Shown: positions 22,078 through 35,110, counted from the stretch's first letter. The stretch: DNA of 64,000 nt from Hyaloscypha bicolor E (GCF_002865645.1 NW_020194554.1:62001-126000); one strand, 5' to 3'. The notes: generated from the letters alone by a model not told the origin. A program made the numbers and translations.

Positions 22078-24372
22078 ACACATTGCGCGAACGAGATACT
22101 CGAGTCGGGTGGCGTGGCAAGAAGAGAGGCGAGGAGAAGAATTAGCGGTGGCAGAAGACGAGGAGACGAGCGTGATATGATACATGATACCCGAAAGCAG
22201 CAGATGGGGAGAGGAGAGCATCGGAGCGTTGCGGCAGACTTAAGATGAGGTTGCGGAGAGCGAGTATACCATTTTCAATCGAGCGTCCTTTCACGAAGAT
22301 ACCATTTTGTACGAGTAGAATTCATCCATTTTGATTATTCAGATTCCTTTCAAGAACTATATTGCTCACATTGCCTCGCAAAGTCGTGGGACAATCAATG
22401 AGACCTGGTGGATGGGTGTTCTGGCATCAACATTTCACCTTTCCCTGTTTCGCTGAACTTTCACATAGATAAACCCTTTTGGCATAGCTTGACAGGGAGT
22501 AGAGATGACCGAGAGGAACTAGCTGGTATTGAATGTGCGGCTTTGGATGCGTAGTGCAAGATTGATTGTATTTCTTTCATGCCGAGCAGCACAATGTCAT
22601 CGACTCGTCTGAGATATGCGCGAAAAGTGAAGAGGTGAAGTGTCTGTTCATTTACAAGGCACGAAGGGAAAGTGACAATGAAGCAGGCTGTGGCATCGGA
22701 AGTTGATGGGATGGCTTTCAGATGTTCGTGGTCTTGGTGCCGTGGACTTGGGATACTAGAAAGGCTGGGCCACTGCGATTGGCGGGACCAGTTGAGTTTG
22801 GCAGTTTCTGCATAGTAACTCATTTCAACCTACTTCTCAGTATCCAGGAGTTCCATCAAGCCCAGTATCAACGCCTTGTTCTAGCTGCAAAAGGGGCTTC
22901 TCCGTTCAGCAGCCTGATGTTTATAACTCACCTTGTTGTTCTGATGTGCAACGAGTTGCAATGATCCTGAAATTGAGGCTGATGAAATGGTGAAAGAGAG
23001 CTTGGGCTCGGCACTTATTTTATGCGGAGGACCCCTGAGCCGGAAGGCGGATAAGAAGAGTATAAAACCAAGTTTTGAGGCTGACGATATATTGCACGCT
23101 TGATTTCGGGGTCTTTGATCCGCGCGAATCGAACGTGGTCCTCGATTCAGGCCCCTCCTCGCCGATTAAAACCCGAGATCAACATATTAGGGTTGATGTG
23201 CCGGCTTCAGGGTCTCTTTCAAGGAAAACAAATAATGTGTGAAAGATTTCTGAAGGCTCAACTGAGGATTTGACTTGTGCTCTGAATGTTCGAGCTGGCG
23301 TCGGAAATTCTGAACACTTGGACAGCTCCGGTTGCCTCGTATCTACTTACGAATGTTATTCGCAGCTCTCCTTTGCATCTCAGAAACGGAATATTTCGTA
23401 CACAAATTAGAAAAAGACGGAAAGACGGGAGTGTGAGCACATAGATCTGCTTCTTCAACTCTTGGCGCGAAGAGGATCAACGCCGCAGCCTTCCGCAAAC
23501 TCCGCGCCTTGCATTCTTTGACAAACTTTCGAAACGGCGTCCCACAATTTCGACTTTACGATTCAATGAGATCCTGGAACACGGATAGGGTGTAACAGGG
23601 TAGTGGGTTGCTATCGCTTAGTAGCATAAAGTTGATCTGTCGATCGTTGACTTTTCGGGGTCCGTTGTGCTGCTTTGCCTTTCCCTGTCATGATTGACAT
23701 GCCATCTTGGTAGAATATACATTTTTCGACCTGAAAGCCGCTCTGAAACGAATTATGAGAATTAGGATCCCTGGTGCGTGGTAGGGAAAGATAATTGCGA
23801 CGAAACTATTAGGAGAAAGTTGAAGTTTGTGGAGCGGGAGGTGAAGGTATGCTCAGCAATCACAAGAGGGGCCGAAAACTGTGGGTCACAACTCACCACA
23901 GCTTCGACGCTCGCAGATCATCTCTCCCTTCCCCACCATCATCACGTACAGCATGCCTGGATCCGAATGAAGCCATGGCTGTGCAACCCGCAGCAGCGTG
24001 GCTCGCACACATTCGAAGTGACTTGGGCTCAAACTTTTGTGATATATGCCGCGACATGCATGGAGTGAAAACGTTTGTTAACGAGGTTGCAAACCCTCAA
24101 GGAGCAAGCAGGATCGCCAGCAGATAAGCAACACAAATGGCTGCGAAGCGATGACGACGAAGCAGATCACCAAAATCGTGTTGCACTGGCCGCGTCTCTC
24201 TCGTGTGCTCGGTCGCGGTTCACTGTTCAATATCACATAGCTCCTTTCGCCTTTGGCTCTCCTTCTGTGGAAATTGACGAACGCCTTGCCTTCACCGACG
24301 TCATTCCCAGAATTTCCTCAGGCCACAGCAACAGCGACACAAACGAGCACGAAAACCATCCATCAACTCCGA

Positions 24373-24390
24373 CTCTCTCTCTCTCTCTCC
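24373..24390 (+). repeat. (CT)n microsatellite
   Basis: A run of CT dinucleotides within a pyrimidine-rich tract upstream of the gene at 24714; such tracts are common in fungal promoters. Confidence 0.85.
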
Positions 24391-24676
24391 ATCTCCCTCT
24401 CCCCCTTTCACACAGACATTGAACGACGACCCTACCGAATACGAGGACACCTCCGGAGCTCAGGTCCGGATTCCTTGCTCGCTCGCAGCAACTTTACCCT
24501 CTGCTTCCCCCACTCCTCGGCTCGAATTCCGAGCAATCAGGACAGCGCGAACCGGTCAGACACGACCCACGACGTCGACCAGCGTCTTGTCGACGGATCG
24601 TCACAGAGATCACGAGGCTTCTTCCCCTTTCACTGGAGCATATCGTCGCTCTTCCATCCGAGTCGGCGGCAACGGC

Positions 24677-24698
24677 GCAGCAGCAGCAGCAGCAGCAG
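24677..24698 (+). repeat. (GCA)7 microsatellite
   Basis: Seven GCA units immediately before the start codon region at 24714. If translation began upstream, this would encode a short poly-Ala or poly-Gln tract. Confidence 0.85.
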
Positions 24699-24713
24699 GC
24701 AGAGCACTACAGT

Positions 24714-25990
24714 ATGGCAGGCCGGTCTCTCAAACCGGCGTCATACCTGGCATCGGCAGCGCAGGCAGCTCCGAACCGCAGCCCACGACAGCGGCCCGCG
24801 TTCACGAGAAGCAGCTCCGGCGGCAGCGTTACCAGCACCAAGAGCGAGGACTCTATGGTCGTTATGCTGAAGGGGATGGTCCTGGAGGGCAGAGAGGGGA
24901 AGGAGGATGCTTCTGCAGGTCAGTCCTCTGTGGGTCGTGGGTTCGCGATGGTGCACGCTGAGTGGGGATGGGTTCCTTGCTTGTGCTGCGGTGACGGGAA
25001 TGGCGCCGCACCATGCTCACTACCCCGCCACAAAATGCCAATGCCACCAAGTGCCACCTACGCAGCCACGAGAAGTCCCAGTGGAAGCCTACCACAGTAC
25101 CTCATGCTAACCAGAATGTTGATATAGGGCCCGTTGTACCAGACACCCCTGGAAGAAAGCGAAGCCAGCCCATTGCCATCGAGTTGCCGAGTCGAAGCCT
25201 CCCCAAAGTCTACACTCCGTTGAGCGCACGAGGAGATCTGCCGGGGTATGCTCCGCGCCAATTTTGAATCTATTGCAGCCAAGTACTTGCAGCTAATGGA
25301 ACCAGAGGATACTTTCCGCACCACGAGTCTCCTACCACCGTAACACACAAGAAGAATCCCTTCTCCGCCAATCCCAAGACAACATACCCCGACTCTCCAA
25401 CCATATCTAGCTCGACCTCTCTCGCTGCCTCGCCAGCAGAAATGCCTTCTCCAAAGATGCCTTCCCATATCCTGACCCCAAATCTCCTCGGCCCTCCCTC
25501 ACCCACGATCCCCGAACCGCTGCTCAAGCCTATGGGCAAATACCACCCGTCGAACTACAAGTCCCCCGCTTCAACAGGTGTCTCGACACCATCCAACCCC
25601 TCCGTCTCGAGCAGAACGCTGCTCCCACCAACCAACCTCGCCATCCCCACTCTGCAATCCAAGCGCAAGAACAAATCGCACTCCCGACAAGGCCACGAAC
25701 GGAAATCAAGCGACGTTACGAGGAAGTTGCAGCAATATCAAAGAGACATGATCGCACAAGCTCGCTTGGCGGCACAGAGTTCGTTGGCAAGTGTGCCGGG
25801 ACAGAAGAAGGAGCCAACCAGCCCGAGGCTGTTGCCGTGCGGTAGCCCGGGTCCTATCACGCCGCTTGAGTTAGAGATGGATGGGGAGGATGGGTATATG
25901 GTTGCTGGATATAGGTCGAGGGGTGGGAGTTTGATCGGTGGAGGGTTGGAGGCGGAGAGTAACGGGCGGAGCCCGAGTGCTACCGTTTAG
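24714..25990 (+). CDS. Ser/Pro-rich protein of unknown function
   Basis: Three exons (24714-24918, 25128-25245, 25306-25990) join without conflict to about 335 residues. Intron 1 is 209 nt with a GCTAACC branch site before GATATAG; intron 2 is 60 nt with GCTAATG before ACCAG. The protein starts MAGRSLKPASYLASAAQ and is rich in Ser and Pro. It contains a basic patch SKRKNKSHSRQGHERKSS, a short amphipathic stretch TRKLQQYQRDMIAQARLAAQ, and a conserved-looking segment LLPCGSPGPITPLELEMDG. No enzyme or DNA-binding motif was recognised. SP/TP sites suggest phosphorylation, and low complexity suggests disorder. The start follows a long CT- and GCA-rich leader. It looks like a real fungal gene because the introns repair the frame exactly; function is unknown. 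Confidence 0.68.
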
Positions 25991-28316
25991 CTTAGTTACG
26001 TTGCGAGAAAAAGGACTGGCTGGACCGGTTCTGCTTCTCGACTCTCGAGGAGAGTGGCTTCGATCACCGTTTGTCGGAAACAACCTCGCCGTCAGTACTC
26101 GAAACACCAAAATGTTCAACACAACACGCATATATCATCGTCGAAACTCGACTCACATACATTCACGGCGCCAAAATTTGTCCTTTTCAACCTCATCAGC
26201 ATCAACGGTGCACGAAAAGGCTCACCAAGCGCTGGTGTGGTCTTCACTTTTCTTTCGTTTCATTCATTTCTTTCTTTCCTCTCGCCCGCGCGCCCGCTTT
26301 CTTGAACTGAGAGCATTGAGTTGAGGGCTTTGAATAAATTGATAGATTGGCTGGGGCATGGATTTGGCGTACGGGGCGGGATTACCCTTTGGGCGTTGAT
26401 TTTTCCTTCTTTGTTTATACAGGGAGTTTGAGGAGCGGTGGCTTGGGCATCGAGGATTGAGGATAGATGAAGGGTTCTATGGATAGGACTATAGAATATG
26501 GATTCACATCCACCAGGCCTTCCTTTTTCCATACCTATTATAAAAGAAAGTGTGGTGAGGTGGATTGAAAGCTGTTGCTACAATTGCGGTGAAGTCTGCA
26601 AGGGGTGTGAGTCAAGTGACGGAGGGAAGAAGGCGCGAGGGGTAGAAAACACCCTCTTCGTCTCAAGTTAGCTCCCCACAACCTCATTTCGATGCAATCG
26701 CAATGCGTGATCCCCGGTGGCATGGCCGGAGAAGCCAGGTATCACATTCGCCACGCGACGGAGCTCCGGAGCGGCGTTGCCTTTTAACCTGGAAACCGTT
26801 CTGCATTTGCCGGGCAGGGGTGATGATCGTTCGGGGGAGCGTATGTAGGAGGGAAAGGGGAATGACTGTAAAATTAACTTTGACGGCAAGTATTGGGTTT
26901 TCAATCAGGAATGAATGCTGGCTTGGTCTACTGTTCCATTTGGATTTGGAGGTGGAGGCTTGAAAGGAATGGTATACTGGTGGTATTGCACGCTGTTGCA
27001 TGCCCAGTCCGCACGCTCCGATTATAGTGGCGCAGTATTGTCTCTCAAATCGGCTTCGTATACCTTGCGGTTTTGCCCTTTTGCTTGTGGCACGTAGGAC
27101 TTGTCCACTTATGCATTGCTGCTTGATGATAATGGAACTACTTGAGGTCGTGAGAGGGTTGGTGGATATATAATCAGTCTCACCTTGGAGAATAAATCGG
27201 TAAACAAAAACCACCAGTTGCAGAACAGCACCTACCATGCCATAGCCAAATGAGTTTTGGATTTCCTATTCTTTCCCGAATAAATCGAGACAACCAGTTG
27301 CTTAGATCCCGCGTTACTGCTTTTAAAGAATTCAGCTGCGTTTTGCAGCAGTTGGGTGGAGCTAAGGAAGCTGAGTTTGTGTGCAGAGAAATGGATGACA
27401 GCGACTGAGATCATGGCAGCAAAGTCATTAAACAAAGCAGTAGTTTACCTTAAGGTCACATGTTAACTTCGATGATTTTCTGCTGGGAATGTTTCGAGCC
27501 TTCTAGACCACGGTAGAGTGCAAGAAAAAGGGAAAACGTGGGGGTGAGGAGAAGTTGACAGCGAGTTTAAAAATGACAACAAGTCCACAAATTACAATTC
27601 GGGTATTTATCATAGATTATAGATCACTCAATCTGCGCTAAAGAGCTGTTTCTGTTCCTGCAATAGGCTGCATACAGGCAGATGCATTTTGGCTTGAGGT
27701 GTCATCACGACAAATCAACACTGGATAAAGAGAGACGTATTGAACTATTGATTTGAGTCTGTCGTTAGGGGCTATATATAGGCCCTAAAAGGTTGCTCTG
27801 GGAGAGTCAACTAGGGGCCACATTCGTTTGACCTAGCAGCCAAAAGCAACACGCCATGCGAACGAAAATGAATTGATCATTTAAAACGAAGTTATGAAGC
27901 GGTTAGTGGAGATTCGAGCTTGGTGAGAAGACAAAGAGAGATACATGGGCGATCTTCCTGGGAAATTACCAGGCAATAACATTAAAGAAGAATCGTGAAG
28001 ACAACAGGGGGATGCGGTGATGGTTGATGGAGGGTTGCCATAAGTTAGGTTTCGCGATCCCTCCCTCACCTCGTGGGCTTGCACTGTTTCCCCAAATTTC
28101 TGTCGTGGCAGAGAGTAAAGGGGTAGCCGAGCGAGTGGTTTTACTGGAGGATGATTGGGTATTGACAGCGATAAGGAGAATGACAACAACATTCAAAAGT
28201 CTGAGGGAGAATCGCTTACGATGGCGTGCTTCTCCGCATGCACTGTCTCCCCTGAAGTGAGCCTCTAGGTGGAGATGACGAAGCCTTATATACGTTGACC
28301 TTCTGGAATCAAATTG
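25991..28316. other. 2.3-kb interval without supported gene
   Basis: The first few hundred bases are likely 3' UTR of the preceding gene. Minus-strand ORFs around 26684-27238 and 27881-28196 have no recognisable family or splice support. The region ends at the target site of the hAT-like element. Confidence 0.45.
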
Positions 28317-28324
28317 GTGAGATA

Positions 28325-29214
28325 CAGTGTAGTTAATAGTTCCAACTAGTTGGAAAACTGCTGCTTTGAAGCTTTACCAGTCCGTTCACAGTTTAATCAA
28401 AAGGGAACTAGTTCGTTTGAAGATATATTAGAACTAGTTAGTTTAGACATATAACTGCAGTTGAAACTGCAGTTTTAGAGCACGTGAGAATTACATAAGT
28501 ACAAAACACTAACAAATGTCTCTATTACCGCTTCTACCACTTTTAATTACCCTATTCTTGGTCTTTAATCTTAGGTCCAATAAACAAATCCTCATCTAGT
28601 ATAAACTTCTTTAATTTATGCTTTCTTTTTGTTTTTGTAGATTCGAATATTAGTATAGAGGAGCGAGAGGTTTCAGGGGATGGTTTATCTAGAAGATCTT
28701 GGGATTGGACGTTATCGAGTAAAGAGAGTACTGAAGAGACTATTGGGGAGGTTGATATAAATGGGGCTAATTCTTGGTTTGGTTCATTATTTATTGAAGT
28801 GTGGGATATTGTTTGGCCGAAAGACAACCTTGACTAGCTAGTTAAATGCTTGAAAGCTCTACGGCCCCTTAATTAAGAGGACATAATAAGTATGGGGCGT
28901 TGTGGCTAGTGAGATGTATTCGAATAGCCTTATATATAATTTGGCTTGGTAATGGAGAGAAAATTTTCAATATTCCTTTGTTAGGGCTATCTAATTTCAC
29001 GCTAATTTACTAGGTAGCGAGATAGGCGAGACAATATTCCGTTACGGGAAAACTATTAGTTCAAACTGCAATTTGGACCTATTAAACCACTTAACTGCAG
29101 TTCAAACTAGCGAGAATTATATCCTCAGTAGTCCGATGATAGTTTTAATAAAAGCCAACTAGTTCGTTTAAACTACAGTTCAAACTACGAACTGCTAAAC
29201 TATTGACCACACTG
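28325..29214. mobile_element. hAT-like non-autonomous element (890 bp)
   Basis: The left end reads CAGTGTAGTTAATAGTT and the reverse complement of the right end CAGTGTGGTCAATAGTT, 15 of 17 identical. The flanks are GTGAGATA (28317-28324) and GTGAGATG (29215-29222), an 8-bp target duplication with one mismatch. CAGTG ends and 8-bp duplications are hallmarks of the hAT superfamily. Inside are subterminal copies of AACTGCAGTT and AACTAGTT words and a 91-codon minus-strand ORF (28552-28827) with no transposase signature. It is a deletion derivative or MITE dependent on a transposase elsewhere. Confidence 0.78.
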
Positions 29215-29328
29215 GTGAGATGGAGCTTAAATATTTCAGAATCCGCCGAGACGGATTTTGATGTTTGTAAGGGATGAATCTGGAGCAAGCTCCGCCACGC
29301 CGATCCATGTTGTATCTCCCTTAAAGGC

Positions 29329-29903
29329 TCAATATTTCCCTGTCGGACTGAGTGCTGCTAACTCTCTCTCCGAACTCTCGGGTATCTTAACTAAAATCAC
29401 AAGATGTGACTCCCATATCTCAAGAGTTCCTCCAAACAACCATTCTTCAATTGAGTCCATGTCCTTCAAAAAATTCAACCTTTCTATCTCGGAACTGGCT
29501 GTGAGTGCACCAACTGGTGCCCCTTCGATTGGAGAGTCTTCGTTACAGGCTTGGTGCAGTCGCTTGTACATCGTTGCACGTTTCTGCTTGGGTGATTCGG
29601 AATCGAGAGGGAAGTCGGCTCTCCATATAACGCCTTTCTTTGGATGGCCATAGTGACTGTGATATCCGAGTCTGGCTCCAAGAGGTACTCACCACTACAG
29701 CAGTATCGTGATGCGATATTGCTTTCGTTCGGAGATTCCGAGATTCTGAAGATATCATCATCCTCTGCCTTCTTGCAGCGAGAGACAATTTTTCTCTTGC
29801 CTTCTCTGTACTAAAGTCCACAGTCCACTAACTCATCTTCGGACTAGAAGCCCAATTGTGATTCTGTATCCACATCCATTATGAATGTATCTCGTTGGTG
29901 TGA
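29329..29903 (-). pseudogene. Broken gene of unknown family
   Basis: From an ATG near 29903 the minus strand reads MSHQRDTFIMDVDTESQLGF, then TAG (29844-29846), SEDELVDCGL, TAG (29811-29813), and an open stretch with YREGKRKIVSRC, FRISESPNESNIASRY and EYLLEPDSDITV. Near 29640 the protein-like frame shifts to HPKKGVIWRADFPLDSESP and continues to a stop at 29329-29331 (EEWLFGGTLEIWESHLVIL). Composition and continuity suggest a former gene; two in-frame stops and one shift argue against function. Family is not recognised. The hAT-like element ends about 110 bp beyond its 3' end. Confidence 0.45.
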
Positions 29904-30089
29904 CATGATCTCTGTTTGAATTGCTGTAAGCGTTTGTGTACTTCGGGCTTGAAGAAGTATGTCGTGGCTACTCCTTTTTAGATGAATCTTCGACTCGAAG
30001 CTTTCGTAAGTTTGGGGTCAGGGTTAGGGGAAGAGGTGCAGGCAACGTAAGATGTGGTGGTAGCAGTTTGGGCCGAGAATTGACTATAG

Positions 30090-30660
30090 GGTTTTTATTA
30101 AATTGGCAATTTAGTTCACTATTCATTCCGGCACAGGGTTTACTTATTAATTAGTTATTTATACTTTTATTTATTAATCATTACTCGCAAGAGCTTATTA
30201 ACTTATTAGTATTAGTATTAATATTATTATTTATTGAGAAATATATAGATAATTAAGGAACTAATAATTATATAAATAAGGAATTATACTTTTTATTCTA
30301 ATTATACCTTAATTAATTATTAATATAATAGTTTTATAAGAATATAGAAAGAATTTAGTATATAATTCAATTAGATATTATATAAGAAATAAAGTTAATA
30401 ATTCTAGTAATTTAATAATATACTAAATATATTAATAAAAAAGAAAAGGCAATATTGGAAATATTATTATAAGCTAATTAAAATACAAAATATAATTAAA
30501 AAAGGCTTTAAAAATTAAAGAATTAAATTAAATTATTCTTATATTAAATGGCTTTCTCTAGTAATAAAAGAAAAGCTAGTAATAGAAATGTTTCCTTTAA
30601 AGTAAAATCTCTCTTTATATTATACTTGTTTGCTTTAATTAAACGCTATTCGGGGATAAT
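30090..30660. repeat. AT-rich block 1
   Basis: About 570 bp made almost only of A and T with very frequent TA and AAT/ATT words and no ORF of note. Such blocks in ascomycetes usually are RIP-mutated repeats; the parent element cannot be recognised. Confidence 0.65.
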
Positions 30661-31145
30661 GAGAAAGGCAATACTATAAACTTCATTTGTCTCAAGTAGA
30701 CAAACCTTAAGAATCTTTCTCCGTTCAAGTGAGCACCAAAAAAAAACCAATATTCTGTACTAGCTTAAACAAAGAACAGCACCAGGCGACATTTTCTTAT
30801 TGCTTCTACTTACTGGCTGGTTTTCTAGACACATGTGATCTGTGGGCCTGTGGCAAGCACAAAACGACCGCGTAGTATTTACATAATTGGAGGAAGGCTA
30901 TTTGGCATTAATAACAAAGAAGCCGCAGCCTCAGATAATAACATAGGAAACAATAGGTCTGATTGTTTACGACGCACAAAAAATCGGGGTTTTGGAAAAC
31001 TCTCGCAAACCACGAGTCCTTGCTAACATCACCAGCAAAGTGAAATATTCATTAAATTTATACGCAAGTCTCTTTTTATGCCTCAGAATGCAGTAGATCG
31101 ATCCCAACGTGACTGCCATGTGCGTACGATCTTGCACCCCCGGAC
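30661..31145. other. Short interval, no gene seen
   Basis: Between AT-rich block 1 and the 3' end of the peptidase gene. It probably includes the peptidase 3' UTR. Nothing recognised. Confidence 0.4.
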
Positions 31146-33065
31146 TCATATCTTCGCGGGATATTCGTTGACCCATTCTACAATCTGCTTGACCACCTGT
31201 GCCTGAATAGCCCCACACTCAGGGTTTACAACCCCATTCTGGGTGATAAGGTCACTCGTGTGATATCCGCCTGGTACGTCGAAGATAGGCTGAGCTTGGG
31301 TCGATTTCTGGGGTCCCCCGGGTCTGAACTGCGAGACGACTTGACTGGTTCTCCATGGATCATTTGTGCCAGAAACAAAAACGAGGCGAGTCGAGTCAAT
31401 GAACCCAGTCCAGCCACCAGTGTAGGCATTGGCGGTATGATACGAAGCACCGGCATTAAGAGGGTATGTGTATCCATTCTCCGTCGGGAACCACTGAGCA
31501 CACTGTCTTTCCCAGTATGGATTTTGGATCAAGCGAGACACGATTGTTTGCTGTGAGTGAATTGCTCCATTTTGCCACCTAGGAAGCAAATTAGCATTCT
31601 GAGGAGTGGACAAGCGATAGAGAGTTGTACCATCCGAATCCGCTACACAGAAACCAGTCCCACTGCCTATCGTAGGTATTGCCGACACTAATATCTGTAT
31701 ACGAAGGCAAAGAAGCGTTATATGAGTCAAAACACTCAACATTGTATGTCCCATTAAATTCTGGGTAGCCTATAGAGAGGTTAGTGGGCTCTATTGTGAT
31801 GAAATAGTTGAGGGTAGCGTCTGATTAAGGGCACAAAGCCGAGTATCAACAGCCTGAAGGCAGCACTGGACATACCATATGATTCACAGTAGCCCGGTAT
31901 TAATTTATTTTTCATCCAATCCGAGTACCCTTTGAGGGCTGTTTCCAGACCGACACCGCTCGCTCCTGGGATCCTGCTACTATTACCAGTGACGCCCTCA
32001 ATCGTATCACAAAAATCAAAGAAGCCGCTATTCGTATAGAATTGGTTGCCTTGCCACAGGTAGGGTCCATTGGCCAACGCTCTGCAAGTCTGTTAACAGA
32101 GCAAGCAGCGGAAAATATCAACAACTTACTCCATGAAGTCATCGTAGTGGGCTAACCCTCCGAGTCCAAACAAATTTTTGGCCACCGTCTGCTCATTTAC
32201 GGTACCATGCATGCCAATATGATCGAGGTAGTCAATAACCAGGGAGATATCTGTGCTGCAATTCTTGGGCATGTTCTCGGTTTCGGGGAGGAAGTAAGAC
32301 CAGTAATTGCCAATTGTTTCCACTACTGCCGAGCTTGCATAGTAAGCCCACATGACTGAAGGTCTCGTCTTTTTTTCAGTCCACGCAGTCAAAGCACCAG
32401 AATACGACCCTCCAACAAGGACCCATGGTGCCTTATCCGCATTGGTAGCACCAGAAAGGTCGAATGGAAGCTTGGCAGTCAATGCAAAATGGTTGAGGTC
32501 GGCAATGGCGTTCTTCAAGGTCTGATATTGCATATTTTCGGTCGTCAATTCCTGGAATGGAGAAGAAAATCCCCAGTATCTGTGCTCAAGGATGATGAGT
32601 GCGGCACCAATCTCTTGCGCAATGACACCAGTGGTTCTATTTGTGGTTGCGTACCTATGCACGTATATTTAGTCATGGTGTGCAAGTAATGAGCCGCTAC
32701 TTACTTTTGATACCCAACAACAGCAATCTCCCCCGGGGTGAAGAAGATCTGTAAATGAGGCTCGTCAGTATGTCTGAAGATCAACAAATTGCCTTTTCGG
32801 GGTTACTGACAACTGGGCTTCCCGGACCCTTGTAGAATTCAGTGGAATAGTAATAAAATTGACTGAAGGTCCCTAACGAGGGGTTCTCATGATCAATCAG
32901 CTGCTGGAAGGTAGCATTCAGAATCGTGGTGGCAGCGGCCTCAAAATCTGCCGGTGGAACAGGCCGAGGACGAGCATTGCGAAAGTCTATGCCAAGGACG
33001 ACGTCCGTAAAGAACCCGCACAGAAGCGTGAACAATGCCACGGTTCGAGTGTTCAATAGCTTCAT
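31146..33065 (-). CDS. Secreted serine peptidase, family S28 type
   Basis: Six exons join cleanly to 533 residues, with introns at 31579-31630, 31770-31875, 32082-32129, 32655-32704 and 32749-32810. A signal peptide is obvious (VALFTLLCGFFTDVVLG). The body shows QLIDHENPSLGTFSQ, IILEHRYWG, and WVLVGGSYSGAL near residue 183, where GGSYSG carries the catalytic Ser of S28 peptidases (prolyl carboxypeptidase, dipeptidyl-peptidase II relatives). The Asp region is FVSGTNDPWRTSQV and the His region DVPGGYHTSDL. VECFDSYNASLPSYTD and WDWFLCSGFGWW are family blocks rebuilt exactly by the fifth intron. Predicted role: extracellular or vacuolar, acid-active cleavage after proline or of N-terminal dipeptides. 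One donor is GTCAGT. The gene appears intact. Confidence 0.9.
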
Positions 33066-34419
33066 ATTGACGAATAATTGAAAGCAAAGAACAATGGAAC
33101 AAAACCTAACAAAGAAAATTGCCAGGGAAGGGACTCGTTGAGCTTTTGTACAGCTGCGGGACCGCTGAGAGCTACCTGATCAAGCTTGTCAGAAACTACT
33201 CAGTCCTGGTCTCCATCCTGCAAGGGAAGGCGATTGGCAATGAATTGCGGGGTTTGTTGATCTTTTAATGCCGCCTCTGGTCCTATTTGGAAGGTCACTG
33301 CCTTATGTCAACTTCGGGAAGCTGTCCGAGCGGGATCAAGGTGGGAACGGGGACCATATCGACCTTCCTATTAAGGACCAGGATGATCGGCGTTATCGCT
33401 GCGGTCAGCACCCCTCTTCCACCCTTCCTCTGTAGTGATCTTATTCTTCCTTCCATCAGATTTCCAACAACATTGAATTCCTCAATTCTTCTTCCTGAAC
33501 CCGTGCTGAGGGTCAGAGACGCTATGAGGTGCTATGGTTGAAGGGGAAAAAAGCGCCAATGAGCGTGCCAGAATCCCCGCTTGAAGGAACATAGACATTA
33601 GACAACGCAGCGCCGGAGTTAGTATTTTCTGGAATTAATGTATCTCTTTACTTCTCGGAGGAGCTGACGATATTGTAACAAATCTGGTCACGGCAAACCG
33701 GTTGGATCCTTCTAAACAAACCGGGAAGGAGTGAAGTCCTGAGAGATACCCTTGAGCGGAATAAGCCCTCAAATAAATCGCTCACTGGGATGTCAAAAAT
33801 TCAAAAGATATCTGAAAAGAAAACCAACAATCTATTAGCGTTTCGTACTCTGATTGGAGAAGTTTATGTCACTGGTGGGTATATAGAAGGGGGCCGTCGA
33901 TGATATAGGCCGGAACTCGAAAAGCAAGGCGGCTTCACTGCATGCGGAGGGAGGCTAAAGGTTAGCGGGAAGAGTAAAAAAAGGGTCGATTTTGACAAAT
34001 TCAGCGGACACCAGAAAATAAGTATTTACTAGACAGCAAATTAACTTCTTTTCTCTCTACAACTTCTTACAGTCATACCAGATCTCGCAAGTCCTACATA
34101 CGTCTTTTGCACCTTTAACTGACTTGTGTTGTCTCAAAAAGAGGACAGGAAGTTGAGGTTTTGGTGTTGGCGCAGGGGCCAATTTCGGCCGCCGCTTACA
34201 ACGTATTATGGGAATTAGGTGTAACAAGCCAGCCACAGACAGGGGTGAAGGTCACTGAAAAGCTCGTGCTGTTGACTTTCTGGTCTGTGCCAGCCCTGGA
34301 CCCCCCTGTCTCACTACATTTAATAGCCCTGATACGGTTGTATTTCTCCTACGTAGAGCCTGGTCCAGGCCTAACCTCGTAACCGAAGTTCCTCACCAAA
34401 ACACGCCCCGCACAAAAAC
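33066..34419. other. Upstream interval of the peptidase gene
   Basis: Likely promoter of the minus-strand peptidase gene in its first part; no further gene recognised. Short ORFs at 33287-33541 and 34161-34382 lack family likeness. Confidence 0.4.
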
Positions 34420-35110
34420 ATAAGGTTTATTAAAAAACATTCACTTTTCACGACTTAATAATTTAAGAACGCTTAAAGCATTTAATATAAGATTTTAAAC
34501 CACGATTAAACTTTATATAAACTTTAGATTTATAATATATATTTATATATTTTAATAAACTTACTAATTCTTTAATTTAAAAGTAATTTAATTTTAAAAT
34601 AAATAAATAATAAACTCTTATATTATAAAAGTAAAAGTAAAATATTATAATATATATAAATAAAAATAAAATATAACTTTATAAATATTTATTAATTAAA
34701 ATTATATTTTATATTTTTAATATAAGTCTTATATAAGTTCTTAAAACTAATTTTAAAATAAATAAACTACTTTTAAAGCTTTTTATAGTATATATTATAT
34801 TAATTATATATAAATAAATAATTTAATTTATAATTTAATATAATATATTACAAATAATTCGTAATATTAATATAAAGTAAATAAGAATAAATAAACTCAA
34901 TATTTCTATTAATAATTACTTATATAAATATAAAGAAAATATTTAATATTTTTTTAATATTATATTTCTTTTTTTAATAAGATATAAAGTTTCTAGACAA
35001 AACGTATTATATTTTAAAGGGTCACTCATTAAGAAAACATTATGAGCTAAGATAATAATTGTTTTAAGAAGTGTATTTTCGAGGGTTTTTATTATAATCT
35101 CGCGTGTTTT
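34420..35110. repeat. AT-rich block 2
   Basis: About 690 bp nearly devoid of G and C with dense TA, TTTATA and AATATA words and no coding potential. Interpreted as an old RIP-mutated repeat next to the HET gene. Confidence 0.65.

Larger units (their letters stand above)
22078..24713. other. 2.6-kb interval without supported gene
   Basis: Scattered short ORFs without family likeness. The last 500 bases are C/T-rich with a CT microsatellite and probably form the promoter and leader of the gene at 24714. Nothing else was recognised. Confidence 0.5.

Noticed and set aside
26684..27238. 184-codon minus-strand ORF
   Set aside because: Amino-acid texture is not protein-like, no motif, and no supporting splice sites.
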